From the NCBI GenBank assembly GCA_023267795.1, contig JAHFMP010000011.1:1-12484 (forward strand): DNA of 12,484 bases, in the 5' to 3' direction. How positions within the stretch are numbered: the first letter of the stretch is position 1; each line of letters begins with the position of its first letter. Below, one piece after another: positions 6,114 to 12,484 of this stretch. Under the pieces are notes generated by a model. That model was not told the origin of the DNA. It was given only the letters and a program-made list of their open reading frames with translations, and searched no databases. The DNA is from Candidatus Woesearchaeota archaeon. Lineage in GTDB: Archaea; Nanobdellota; Nanobdellia; Woesearchaeales; DSVV01. A program made the translations under genes and the position numbers.

Positions 6114-8627
6114 TTGAGTAAAATCATATTGTTCTAAAGTTTCTGGCATCAGCGTCTTACAGATATTCTCCAAGCAAAAAGTTATTGTTTTATTACCTGT
6201 ATTTTTTACATTGACATGGGATGGTCCTGAAAAATTATACACACCATCCTCTTTTACTAAAAGAGTCAGTTGCTTTGAAAAATTATCTGCCTCATTGATA
6301 TATTTGTCATCAATATTTATGAAAATAGTTTGATTTGCCATCAAAAGAGTAACAGCGCTTCGATAGTGCTGCCATTTTGCTGCTTCTGAGAGCTTCATAA
6401 ATACAGTACCTTGCTGTGTCAGATACAAAAGAAAATCCTTGAATGTATTTATATCCTTCTCTGTTTCAAAACTATGTGGATGAATAACAAAAACAAAAAT
6501 TGAATGAGAAAGACTCAATTCTTTAAAAATGGACAGAAGTTCCTCACTTGTATAAAGATTTGGCTTTCCAGACTTCCAATCTTTTTCAATAGAAAATGTT
6601 TCATCAAGACTATTCATTCCCAGTGTATTTGTTTCATCTGATGTGATAGATGAATATGCACTGAAATTAAGATTCATTAATACAGCTGCAGTTGTATCGT
6701 CTGCTTTGTTAAATGGAGGGACAAAAGAGATCACAGTAGTATTAAATGTCTCTTCGAGTATTTTTTTTCCTTTTCTTATTTTTTCATATTGCGCATCATA
6801 GGAAAGCCCGGCAAATTCAGAGAAGGCATTGTTATCATAATGATCATATCCATGTTGTGTTATTTCAATACTTTCTCTATGATTGTTATAATATTTTTCT
6901 AAAAAGCTTTTATTTTCAAGATTCATCTCAAGGATATCATTTGGAATCACAACCCAGTTTGCAACAATCCTGTTTTTAGTAAGGTAATCAACAATAGCAT
7001 AAAACTCATTAAATTTCCAAATGCCATTATGCTGATCTTCTCTGTATATTGCTGCTGCATCATCAATTCTTACTACAACAGCAAAATCACTGGCATATGG
7101 ATTTTCTGCAAGAGAAATTTTTTCAAAGTTTACAGGAATTGAAGGAATTATTCCTTTGTAAGATGGTATTGTCATATTTTTTGAAAAAATATACAGCGCA
7201 TCATTATCATAAATTCCATAATAAATCAAATTAAAATTATTAAGCAGAGCAAAAAGTATTTTTTGATTTTCATAATAACATAGAGAATCGCTTAAATTGC
7301 ACCAATACGTTTCTGGAGAATAAATGATCATGTTTACATCAGCAGAATTTACAAAATCATCAAATATTTGTTGAGAAGAATAATAATTTCCTGCAAATAA
7401 TGCATCAACAAAAACAGCAGGTGCAGGATGAGAAGTCAGTATTGTTCCTGAGAAAGTATAATTTTCAAAAAGATTTTGAATATTAGTAACAAATTCTGTT
7501 TTTTTTTCATGTACAGGTAAAGTACTTTTGATAATATTATAGCCATGTAAAAGAATAAAAAAGAGAAATAAAAAAATAATAAATGCTGAAATTTCTTTTT
7601 TATATTTTTTAGAGAGTATATTTTTAATGCCGACATCTAATGAAAGAATACCATATGCACTTATAAGAGCAACAAATGGCAAAAATAAAAGCGAGAATCG
7701 CAGTTGTTTATTTATGATAGATGTATAATAAATAAATGGAAGCACGATTGCAAGAAAACATGCTACTATATCTTTCTTTGTATATTTCTTTTGAAAAAAA
7801 AAGAACAAAATGCCGACAAAAAAGAAAAGATAAAGCCAATTTTGGCGAATATTTTCTACAATATAAAAAAGAATAGTGTAGGATGGATGCCCAGAAACTG
7901 CTTCTGCTGGATTTCCCTGATGCCAAAGTGCTAAAATAAATGGTCGAAAAAGTGCATGCCATATATTTGATGTCACATTATTATAGGAAGCATAATTAAA
8001 AATAAAATACGGAATAACTGGCAGCAAAAACCCGGTTGTTATAGAAAATATTTTTTTTACAGAAGAGTATCCTGTGCTCAAATATAATACCAGCAGAATA
8101 AGACCGCTGGGAAATCGAAATAAAAATGCCAATGATGCGAAGAATCCTGCAAGAAATAATTTATTTTTTAGAAGAATATAAAACGAAATAAGAACAAAAA
8201 CAGTAGAAGGGATATCTGTCAACACAAAATAAGACATTTTCCAAAAAATAGGAGTGAGCATAAGTATTGCCACAGTCAGAGTGCCTGATTTTTTATCAAA
8301 TAGAGAACACGCTATTCCATATATCATAACAAGATAAATAACTGAAAAGATTAGTGCAATAATTTTTGCTGCCCATAGTGCATTTATACCAAGTTTCCAG
8401 AACAGACCTAAAACAAGAGGCAAACCTAATGGCCGTATTTCTTCAAAAAGGCCGACATTACCTAAAGAATAAAGGTATTTTCCTATTGTTATGTACACTG
8501 CTTCATCCCAAATCATGTCGTTTGTTGGGTGTGAAAAAAGGAGTTTTGAACAAACAAAAAAAGTAACTAGCAAAAGCAACCATTTATGATCATTGATAAA
8601 GGAAATGGTCTTGTTCATTGAGGTCAT
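6111..8627 (-). CDS. GT-C membrane glycosyltransferase fused to a polysaccharide deacetylase domain
   Basis: This 838-residue protein joins two enzymes. Residues 1-365 form a GT-C transferase like the PMT/ArnT group: a first helix (about 15-32), an outer loop with Ile-Trp40-Asp41-Glu42-Ala-Val-Tyr, and about ten further helices. Residues 370-500 form a soluble outer domain with Cys443 and Cys450. Residues 515-755 resemble a NodB/CE4 or DUF2334-type deacetylase. RIDDAA holds Asp522 (base) and Asp523 (metal). HGYDH has His592 and His596 spaced as in the CE4 HxxxH motif. FVPPFN (635-640) stands where RPPYG is usual, with Val for Arg. IHPHSF (715-720) stands at the final His motif. The last 80 residues look beta-rich, with Cys818 and Cys823. 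Membrane topology would place the deacetylase outside the cell. The start could be ATG 8627, 2 nt after the upstream stop, or ATG 8618, which has AGGATGA ahead of it. It is the last gene of the minus-strand run. Confidence 0.8.
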   Translation of the reverse strand: MTSMNKTISFINDHKWLLLLVTFFVCSKLLFSHPTNDMIWDEAVYITIGKYLYSLGNVGLFEEIRPLGLPLVLGLFWKLGINALWAAKIIALIFSVIYLVMIYGIACSLFDKKSGTLTVAILMLTPIFWKMSYFVLTDIPSTVFVLISFYILLKNKLFLAGFFASLAFLFRFPSGLILLVLYLSTGYSSVKKIFSITTGFLLPVIPYFIFNYASYNNVTSNIWHALFRPFILALWHQGNPAEAVSGHPSYTILFYIVENIRQNWLYLFFFVGILFFFFQKKYTKKDIVACFLAIVLPFIYYTSIINKQLRFSLLFLPFVALISAYGILSLDVGIKNILSKKYKKEISAFIIFLFLFFILLHGYNIIKSTLPVHEKKTEFVTNIQNLFENYTFSGTILTSHPAPAVFVDALFAGNYYSSQQIFDDFVNSADVNMIIYSPETYWCNLSDSLCYYENQKILFALLNNFNLIYYGIYDNDALYIFSKNMTIPSYKGIIPSIPVNFEKISLAENPYASDFAVVVRIDDAAAIYREDQHNGIWKFNEFYAIVDYLTKNRIVANWVVIPNDILEMNLENKSFLEKYYNNHRESIEITQHGYDHYDNNAFSEFAGLSYDAQYEKIRKGKKILEETFNTTVISFVPPFNKADDTTAAVLMNLNFSAYSSITSDETNTLGMNSLDETFSIEKDWKSGKPNLYTSEELLSIFKELSLSHSIFVFVIHPHSFETEKDINTFKDFLLYLTQQGTVFMKLSEAAKWQHYRSAVTLLMANQTIFINIDDKYINEADNFSKQLTLLVKEDGVYNFSGPSHVNVKNTGNKTITFCLENICKTLMPETLEQYDFTQ

Positions 8628-8629
8628 CC

Positions 8630-9346
8630 TTATAGAACATCCTCACACTCTGATTGAGGATGAGAGAATGAGTTGCAAATAATATTCCCGAGTTCATCTG
8701 TTGAGAGTATGCCAACATATTTTTTGTCTTCAACGATCAATACTGGTTTTGTTGTTTCTGTAATATTAAATTTGCTTATCAAAAGTTGTATCATTGGTTC
8801 CTCAGAAGTCAGATCAAGATCAATAGGAAAAATTAATAAGCGCTCATCAAATATTTCTTTGTAGTAACTTAAAATAATTCCTTGATCAGGACAGATATCA
8901 CAGTTTTTGTTTGAAAAGAAATAAAGAACTGTTATGAAATTAACATCACATGTCTCTTTATTTTTATTTGCAAATAACCAGTATCGGATATTATCAAGAG
9001 TGTACTTTCTTTTCAGTAAGCTCATACCTTCTTTTGAAATTGTTGCATCTTTTTCCCACATGAGTAATTTTTCAAGACTTTGCTCCAAAACTGTGACACT
9101 TTGTTGCAGTGTTGTAATGAGAACGCTACAACTTTCTTCATTTTCTGTGAGAGAGGTAAGAAATAATAACTGGAGCTGAAGGCTGTTATACGTTATGTCC
9201 TGAAGCTGATTTTCTGACTTGAGTTCACTATACCTTACTTTTTCCAGCAAAAGACCAATAGTTACTCCTAACGAAAATACAAGAAATGTCAAAAGCCCTA
9301 CTGCTATATATTTTTTTATATTCAATGGCTCTCGCTGAACTACCAT
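8630..9346 (-). CDS. Membrane-anchored thioredoxin-like protein with CxxC
   Basis: The 238-residue protein has a short basic N-terminus (Lys11-Lys12), one transmembrane helix at about 13-34, and a charged, heptad-like region at about 35-100 that may be a coiled coil. A thioredoxin-fold domain follows at about 120-238. The fold is suggested by a beta strand VNFITVLYFFS (135-145) running into Cys149-Asp-Ile-Cys152, the classic position of a redox CxxC, and by Thr-Lys-Pro201-Val, which fits the cis-Pro loop. By the positive-inside rule the redox domain faces outside, suggesting disulfide formation or isomerisation in exported proteins. Its start overlaps the end of the membrane GT2 by 7 nt (ATGGTAG), and its stop lies 2 nt before the fusion gene, so all three are probably translated together. 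The partner is inferred; the fusion's outer Cys pairs are candidates. It is not a recognised named family. Confidence 0.75.
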   Translation of the reverse strand: MVVQREPLNIKKYIAVGLLTFLVFSLGVTIGLLLEKVRYSELKSENQLQDITYNSLQLQLLFLTSLTENEESCSVLITTLQQSVTVLEQSLEKLLMWEKDATISKEGMSLLKRKYTLDNIRYWLFANKNKETCDVNFITVLYFFSNKNCDICPDQGIILSYYKEIFDERLLIFPIDLDLTSEEPMIQLLISKFNITETTKPVLIVEDKKYVGILSTDELGNIICNSFSHPQSECEDVL

Positions 9347-10614
9347 TTTTGTTTTTTCCCCACAATCATTTCAAGTAAAACTATTATTGATATTACTGAA
9401 AGAAGAACGTAATATAAAAAGAAATAGGGAAAGAGGTACACAACTCCTTCTTCAAACATCTTTTCATTAGAAAATTGATGGGAAACATAAAAAAAGTACA
9501 GTGCAATTGAAAGCGCTACATACAGAACAAACATAATTCCTAAATCCAACTGTAATATATCGAAAGAGCTTGAAAAAAACTGCTTCAATATTGTTCCAAT
9601 ATCAAAATTCAGTAATATTATTTTATATACTGTCTGCCATATTGGTTTTACGATATAGTATGTAAAAAAACAAAAAGTTATTATACCTAACAAATACACA
9701 GAAAGATTTAAAGGAAGCTGAAAAATACCAAAATCACCATACTTTCTGTTCAAAAACATTTTCTTATATTTCATTAAGTTGAAAAGGCTACCCTTAAACC
9801 ACCTATTTCGCTGCTTATAAAATTCAGCTAAATTTCGTGGTGCAACAGTCCTTACAAACGCCTCTGGACATTGCCTTATCTTAAAATGATGCGATTGAAC
9901 CCTATACGCAATTTCTTGATCTTCAGTTATATTTTTTTCATCAAAACCTCCTAAATCCTGAATAATTTTAGTTCGATAGAGAGAAAAAGGACCTGGTGCA
10001 ATATAAATACAATCAATATCACCCATAAGCCGCTGAATAAATGCTGCTAAAATATATTCAACACGCTGAAATTTCTGAAGCAGGTTTTTTGGTTTGACAA
10101 TTTTCATCAAAGGGGTTACGATAACAATATTTTTTTCATGCTCTTGATAAAACAAAAGCATTTTTTTTAGAATATCTGACTCAACAACAGAATCTGCATC
10201 AAGACATGCAAAAAAATCACCTTTAGATTTGGAAAGGCCCCAATTCAAAGCAGCTGCTTTTCCCTGATTTTTTTGTTTTTTAAAAATGACAGGAACAGAA
10301 GAATTATTTTTTATAGATGCATCTATTTTTTCACTTGTAGAATCTGTGGATCCATCATCTATAACAATAATTTCATAACAATTTTTAGGATAATCGAGAT
10401 TAAGAACAGAAGCTATTGTTGATTGGACAGTATCTTCTTCATTGTATGCAGGAATAATAATAGAAACAAAAGGATATACTGTTGGTTGTTTTTTGTTTTT
10501 TTTCTCCTGCTTTACTTTTGATAATTTTTCTTCTAACGTCACTAACCAAAAGATAGAAAAGTATAGTGAAATAAAGTACGTACAAAGTATTATTATCTTT
10601 ATTAGATATGCCAT
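9340..10614 (-). CDS. Processive-type membrane GT2 polysaccharide synthase (PgaC/hyaluronan-synthase-like)
   Basis: Family-2 glycosyltransferases of this type polymerise a sugar from a nucleotide donor on the inner face and pass the chain through their membrane helices. The 424 residues contain an N-terminal helix (about 5-26), then the catalytic domain: Ile-Ile-Pro-Ala-Tyr-Asn-Glu-Glu (53-60), Asp86-Asp87-Gly-Ser, Asp139-Ala-Asp141-Ser (DxD), Thr230-Glu231-Asp232 (general base) and Gln268-Arg-Asn-Arg271-Trp272 (QxxRW). Three C-terminal hydrophobic segments follow at about 300-322, 357-378 and 391-418. Length and layout match poly-N-acetylglucosamine synthases (PgaC/IcaA), though the sugar cannot be read from sequence. 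ATG 10614 is the first possible start, since an in-frame TGA lies two codons upstream, and AGGTGA precedes it. It has its own promoter and is followed with overlap by the thioredoxin-like gene. A single-addition GT2 is the alternative. Confidence 0.88.
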   Translation of the reverse strand: MAYLIKIIILCTYFISLYFSIFWLVTLEEKLSKVKQEKKNKKQPTVYPFVSIIIPAYNEEDTVQSTIASVLNLDYPKNCYEIIVIDDGSTDSTSEKIDASIKNNSSVPVIFKKQKNQGKAAALNWGLSKSKGDFFACLDADSVVESDILKKMLLFYQEHEKNIVIVTPLMKIVKPKNLLQKFQRVEYILAAFIQRLMGDIDCIYIAPGPFSLYRTKIIQDLGGFDEKNITEDQEIAYRVQSHHFKIRQCPEAFVRTVAPRNLAEFYKQRNRWFKGSLFNLMKYKKMFLNRKYGDFGIFQLPLNLSVYLLGIITFCFFTYYIVKPIWQTVYKIILLNFDIGTILKQFFSSSFDILQLDLGIMFVLYVALSIALYFFYVSHQFSNEKMFEEGVVYLFPYFFLYYVLLSVISIIVLLEMIVGKKQKW

Positions 10615-10617
10615 ACG

Positions 10618-10623
10618 TCACCT
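10618..10623 (-). promoter_or_regulatory. Ribosome binding site of the membrane GT2
   Basis: AGGTGA lies 3 nt before ATG 10614 on the minus strand. The TGA inside it is an in-frame stop for this reading frame, so translation cannot begin further upstream and the start is fixed. The spacing is a little short for a Shine-Dalgarno pairing. Confidence 0.5.
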
Positions 10624-10664
10624 GACCTTTGATTTTTTTGTAAAAATGTATTATGAATAGACCG

Positions 10665-10675
10665 CTTTTAAATAT
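10665..10675 (-). promoter_or_regulatory. TATA box for the GT2-thioredoxin-deacetylase genes
   Basis: ATATTTAAAAG on the minus strand begins directly after the stop codon of the DPM1-like gene (10676-10678). Its centre is about 56 bp upstream of ATG 10614, so transcription would start near 10645 and leave a leader of about 30 nt, which would contain the ribosome binding site at 10618-10623. This suggests the last three genes can be expressed independently of cysS and the DPM1-like gene. Confidence 0.5.
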
Positions 10676-11386
10676 TTATTTAAACAATGAACGGAAATAG
10701 TATAATATATGCTTATAATTAATCTTAGAAACACCTGCTGCCCGCAATCCAAAATCATATTTCACCTGATAAACTTTAGTACCTCTTGGAAGATATTTTA
10801 GTGTATCAAACAATACTTTATATCCCTTCAACTCATATTTTTTGTATTTTTTTTCGATTATTTGTTTGAAAACTTCTCTCTCTATTCCAAAGAATCCAGA
10901 CACAATATCTTTACAGGAAACACCTGAAATAAATAAGCGGAATTGACCAAGTGCAATAGCAATCTTTGACATCATGCGACGATGAAGTGGCCACTCTGTC
11001 AATACCTGCTCTCTTGTTCCAATAACAACAGGGCAATGTTCTAGTTTTTCTACAAACTCTGCTATTTTTTCATACGGATGCTGCATATCACCATCCATAA
11101 CAATTACATATTTTGTGTTTACCGCTTGAATTCCTTCAATAACACTTATGCAAAGACCATGAATTTCTTTTTGTGTTCTGCTAATCACTTTTGCCCCTGC
11201 TTTTTTTGCTATTTCCTGTGTTTTATCTTTTGAACCGTCATCAACAACAATAATTTGTATTCCTTTGTATGTTTTTTTGAGAAGTTTAACTAATTTTTCT
11301 ATATTTTTTTCTTCATTCAATGTTGGAATCACAACAGTTACTTCTGCATAGTTTTGGTTTTTTTCCATTTTTTTATGACAAATCAT
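10676..11386 (-). CDS. Dolichyl-phosphate mannosyltransferase-like GT2 (DPM1-like)
   Basis: DPM1-type enzymes move mannose (or another hexose) from a nucleotide sugar to dolichyl phosphate on the cytoplasmic face, giving a lipid-linked donor for GT-C enzymes. The 236 residues show Val-Ile-Pro-Thr-Leu-Asn-Glu-Glu (19-26), Asp49-Asp50-Gly-Ser, and Asp98-Gly-Asp100-Met-Gln-His-Pro (DxDxQHP), the signature of the dolichyl-phosphate sugar transferase subfamily. A conserved Ser-Lys-Ile-Ala follows at 140-143. There is no C-terminal membrane domain, as in the short soluble DPM1 class. The start is ATG 11386, 4 nt after the cysS stop, or possibly Met7 (11368); neither has a clear ribosome binding site. 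With three GT-C proteins nearby, supplying their donor is the obvious inferred role. Specificity for mannose over glucose or GlcNAc is not decidable here. Confidence 0.88.
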   Translation of the reverse strand: MICHKKMEKNQNYAEVTVVIPTLNEEKNIEKLVKLLKKTYKGIQIIVVDDGSKDKTQEIAKKAGAKVISRTQKEIHGLCISVIEGIQAVNTKYVIVMDGDMQHPYEKIAEFVEKLEHCPVVIGTREQVLTEWPLHRRMMSKIAIALGQFRLFISGVSCKDIVSGFFGIEREVFKQIIEKKYKKYELKGYKVLFDTLKYLPRGTKVYQVKYDFGLRAAGVSKINYKHILYYFRSLFK

Positions 11387-11390
11387 GTAA

Positions 11391-12484
11391 TTATAATTTC
11401 TTCACTACAAAACCATCATTTGTATCATCCACTCTGTATCCTTGTGAATTGATCTCTTTTCGCAAATGATCGCTTTCTACCCAGTTATTTGCTTTTCTTG
11501 CTTCTTCTCTCTGCTGTGCAAGATAGAGAATCTCAGCAGGAATATGTTCCTCTTTTGTCAATAATCCCAAAACCTGATCCACTGATTCTATAAATACAAC
11601 TGCTTTTTTTCCATCTTCTTTTCCTATTTCCTTTTGTTCATTTTTTTTATTTATTGCATGAATACAATCAAAAAGAGCAGCAAGTGCAGGAGATATTTCC
11701 AAATCATTATCCATTGCTTCTTCAAACTTTGCTGCTGCATCTGCAATGACAATATCAATCTCTGTACTTGATTCTTTCTCTGCTTTTGCTTCTCCTGCAA
11801 CATTCTTCATTTTCTCATAAAATTCCTGATATCTTTGAACTGCCTGTGCTGCTGCATCAATGCCAGCCAATGTAAAATTTAATTGCTGACGGTAATGAGA
11901 AGAAAGCAGCAAATATCTAATTGCAACAGATTTGTATCCTTTTATCAATAAATCTCTCAATGTGTAAAAATTTCCCAATGATTTGCTCATTTTTTTGCCA
12001 TCAACAAGAATATAATTATTATGCAGCCAAAAATTTGCAAAAGGATGCTTTCCAGTGCATGATTCACTTTGCGCAATTTCGTTTTCATGATGCGGAAAAA
12101 TCAAATCAACCCCGCCTGTATGAATATCAAATTGTTTTCCTAAATACTTCATACTCATTGCACTGCACTCAATGTGCCATCCTGGACGACCTTTGCCAAG
12201 AGGAGTTTCCCAGAAAACATCTCCATCTTTTTCATCCCAGAATTTCCATAACGCAAAATCCTGAACATGCTCTTTATCATACTCGTCTGTTATAACGCGA
12301 TTTCCTGTTTGTGTTTGTTCTATTTTTATTTTTGAAAGTTTTCCATATTGAGGAAATCGCATAATATTGAAATAAATACCATTTTCTGTTTTATATGCAA
12401 TTTCTTTATTGAGCAATTCCTGAATCAACGCAACCATTTTCTTTATATGTTCTGTTGCCTTTGGAAAATGATCTGGTTTGGAAA
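11391..12484 (-). CDS. cysS: Cysteinyl-tRNA synthetase (5' end outside window)
   Basis: The enzyme charges tRNA-Cys with cysteine in the cytoplasm. The frame is open from TAA at 11391 to the window edge, giving 363 residues; an internal ATG at 12437 is not the start, because the upstream codons (SKPDHFPKATEHIKK) match the family. About 100 N-terminal residues, including the HIGH motif, lie outside. Visible family features are GKGRPGWHIECSAMS, whose Cys is a zinc ligand, FPHHENEIAQSE with the zinc-binding His, and KMSKS at 11979-11993 followed by LGNF. A helical anticodon-binding region and a C-terminal segment with ARKANNWVESDHLR complete the protein. It appears intact. The stop is 4 nt from the DPM1-like start, so the two genes are probably co-transcribed, although their functions are unrelated. 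Confidence 0.97.
   Translation of the reverse strand, partial: SKPDHFPKATEHIKKMVALIQELLNKEIAYKTENGIYFNIMRFPQYGKLSKIKIEQTQTGNRVITDEYDKEHVQDFALWKFWDEKDGDVFWETPLGKGRPGWHIECSAMSMKYLGKQFDIHTGGVDLIFPHHENEIAQSESCTGKHPFANFWLHNNYILVDGKKMSKSLGNFYTLRDLLIKGYKSVAIRYLLLSSHYRQQLNFTLAGIDAAAQAVQRYQEFYEKMKNVAGEAKAEKESSTEIDIVIADAAAKFEEAMDNDLEISPALAALFDCIHAINKKNEQKEIGKEDGKKAVVFIESVDQVLGLLTKEEHIPAEILYLAQQREEARKANNWVESDHLRKEINSQGYRVDDTNDGFVVKKL

Noticed and set aside
11921..12295. 124-codon plus-strand frame
   Set aside because: It is antisense to cysS across the zinc-site and KMSKS region and is rich in Cys, His and Gln, as expected of a shadow frame.
12435..12437. ATG as the cysS start
   Set aside because: The codons upstream to the window edge are open and match the conserved family segment before this Met, and the HIGH-motif region must lie further upstream.
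1..12484. CRISPR arrays, tRNA or rRNA genes
   Set aside because: No regularly spaced direct repeats, and no cloverleaf-like or rRNA-like segments, were seen by eye in the intergenic spaces, which are mostly under 160 bp.

Overview
The window looks like chromosomal DNA of an AT-rich archaeon, most likely a DPANN lineage such as a woesearchaeote or pacearchaeote relative; that placement is an inference, not a measurement. The archaeal call rests on a RadB-type recombinase, an RtcB tRNA ligase, a DPM1-type dolichyl-phosphate mannosyltransferase, STT3/AglB-like membrane proteins, and TATA boxes about 25 nt upstream of start codons (leaderless transcription). Coding is dense, with short or overlapping gene junctions.

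Layout. 1-1248 (-): rtcB, its 3' end cut off by the window edge. 1269-2011: a decayed patch. It holds a 3' fragment of an EamA-like transporter (-), a truncated IS200/IS605 tnpA (-) with a 9-bp hairpin beside it, and a frameshifted plus-strand coding remnant. 2059-2958 (-): radB. 3115-6110 (+): two tandem STT3/AglB-like GT-C membrane proteins with an ATGA overlap, expressed from a leaderless promoter at 3078-3095. 6111-12484 (-): a tight run read leftward, in transcription order cysS (5' end outside the window), a DPM1-like GT2, a processive-type membrane GT2, a membrane-anchored thioredoxin-like protein, and an 838-residue GT-C plus polysaccharide-deacetylase fusion. The plus and minus blocks converge with no base between their stop codons (6110/6111).

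How the genes may work together (inference). The DPM1-like enzyme would charge dolichyl phosphate with a hexose in the cytoplasm. The three GT-C proteins would use such lipid-linked donors on the outer face of the membrane. The processive GT2 could polymerise and export a polysaccharide, and the deacetylase domain could remove acetyl groups from it outside the cell. The anchored CxxC protein could handle disulfides in the exported domains; the fusion has two closely spaced Cys pairs outside the membrane. This would make 3115-11386 a surface-glycan locus next to housekeeping genes (cysS, radB, rtcB). The most unusual items are the GT-C/deacetylase fusion and the STT3-like pair with degenerate WWD motifs. 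No tRNA, rRNA or CRISPR array was seen.
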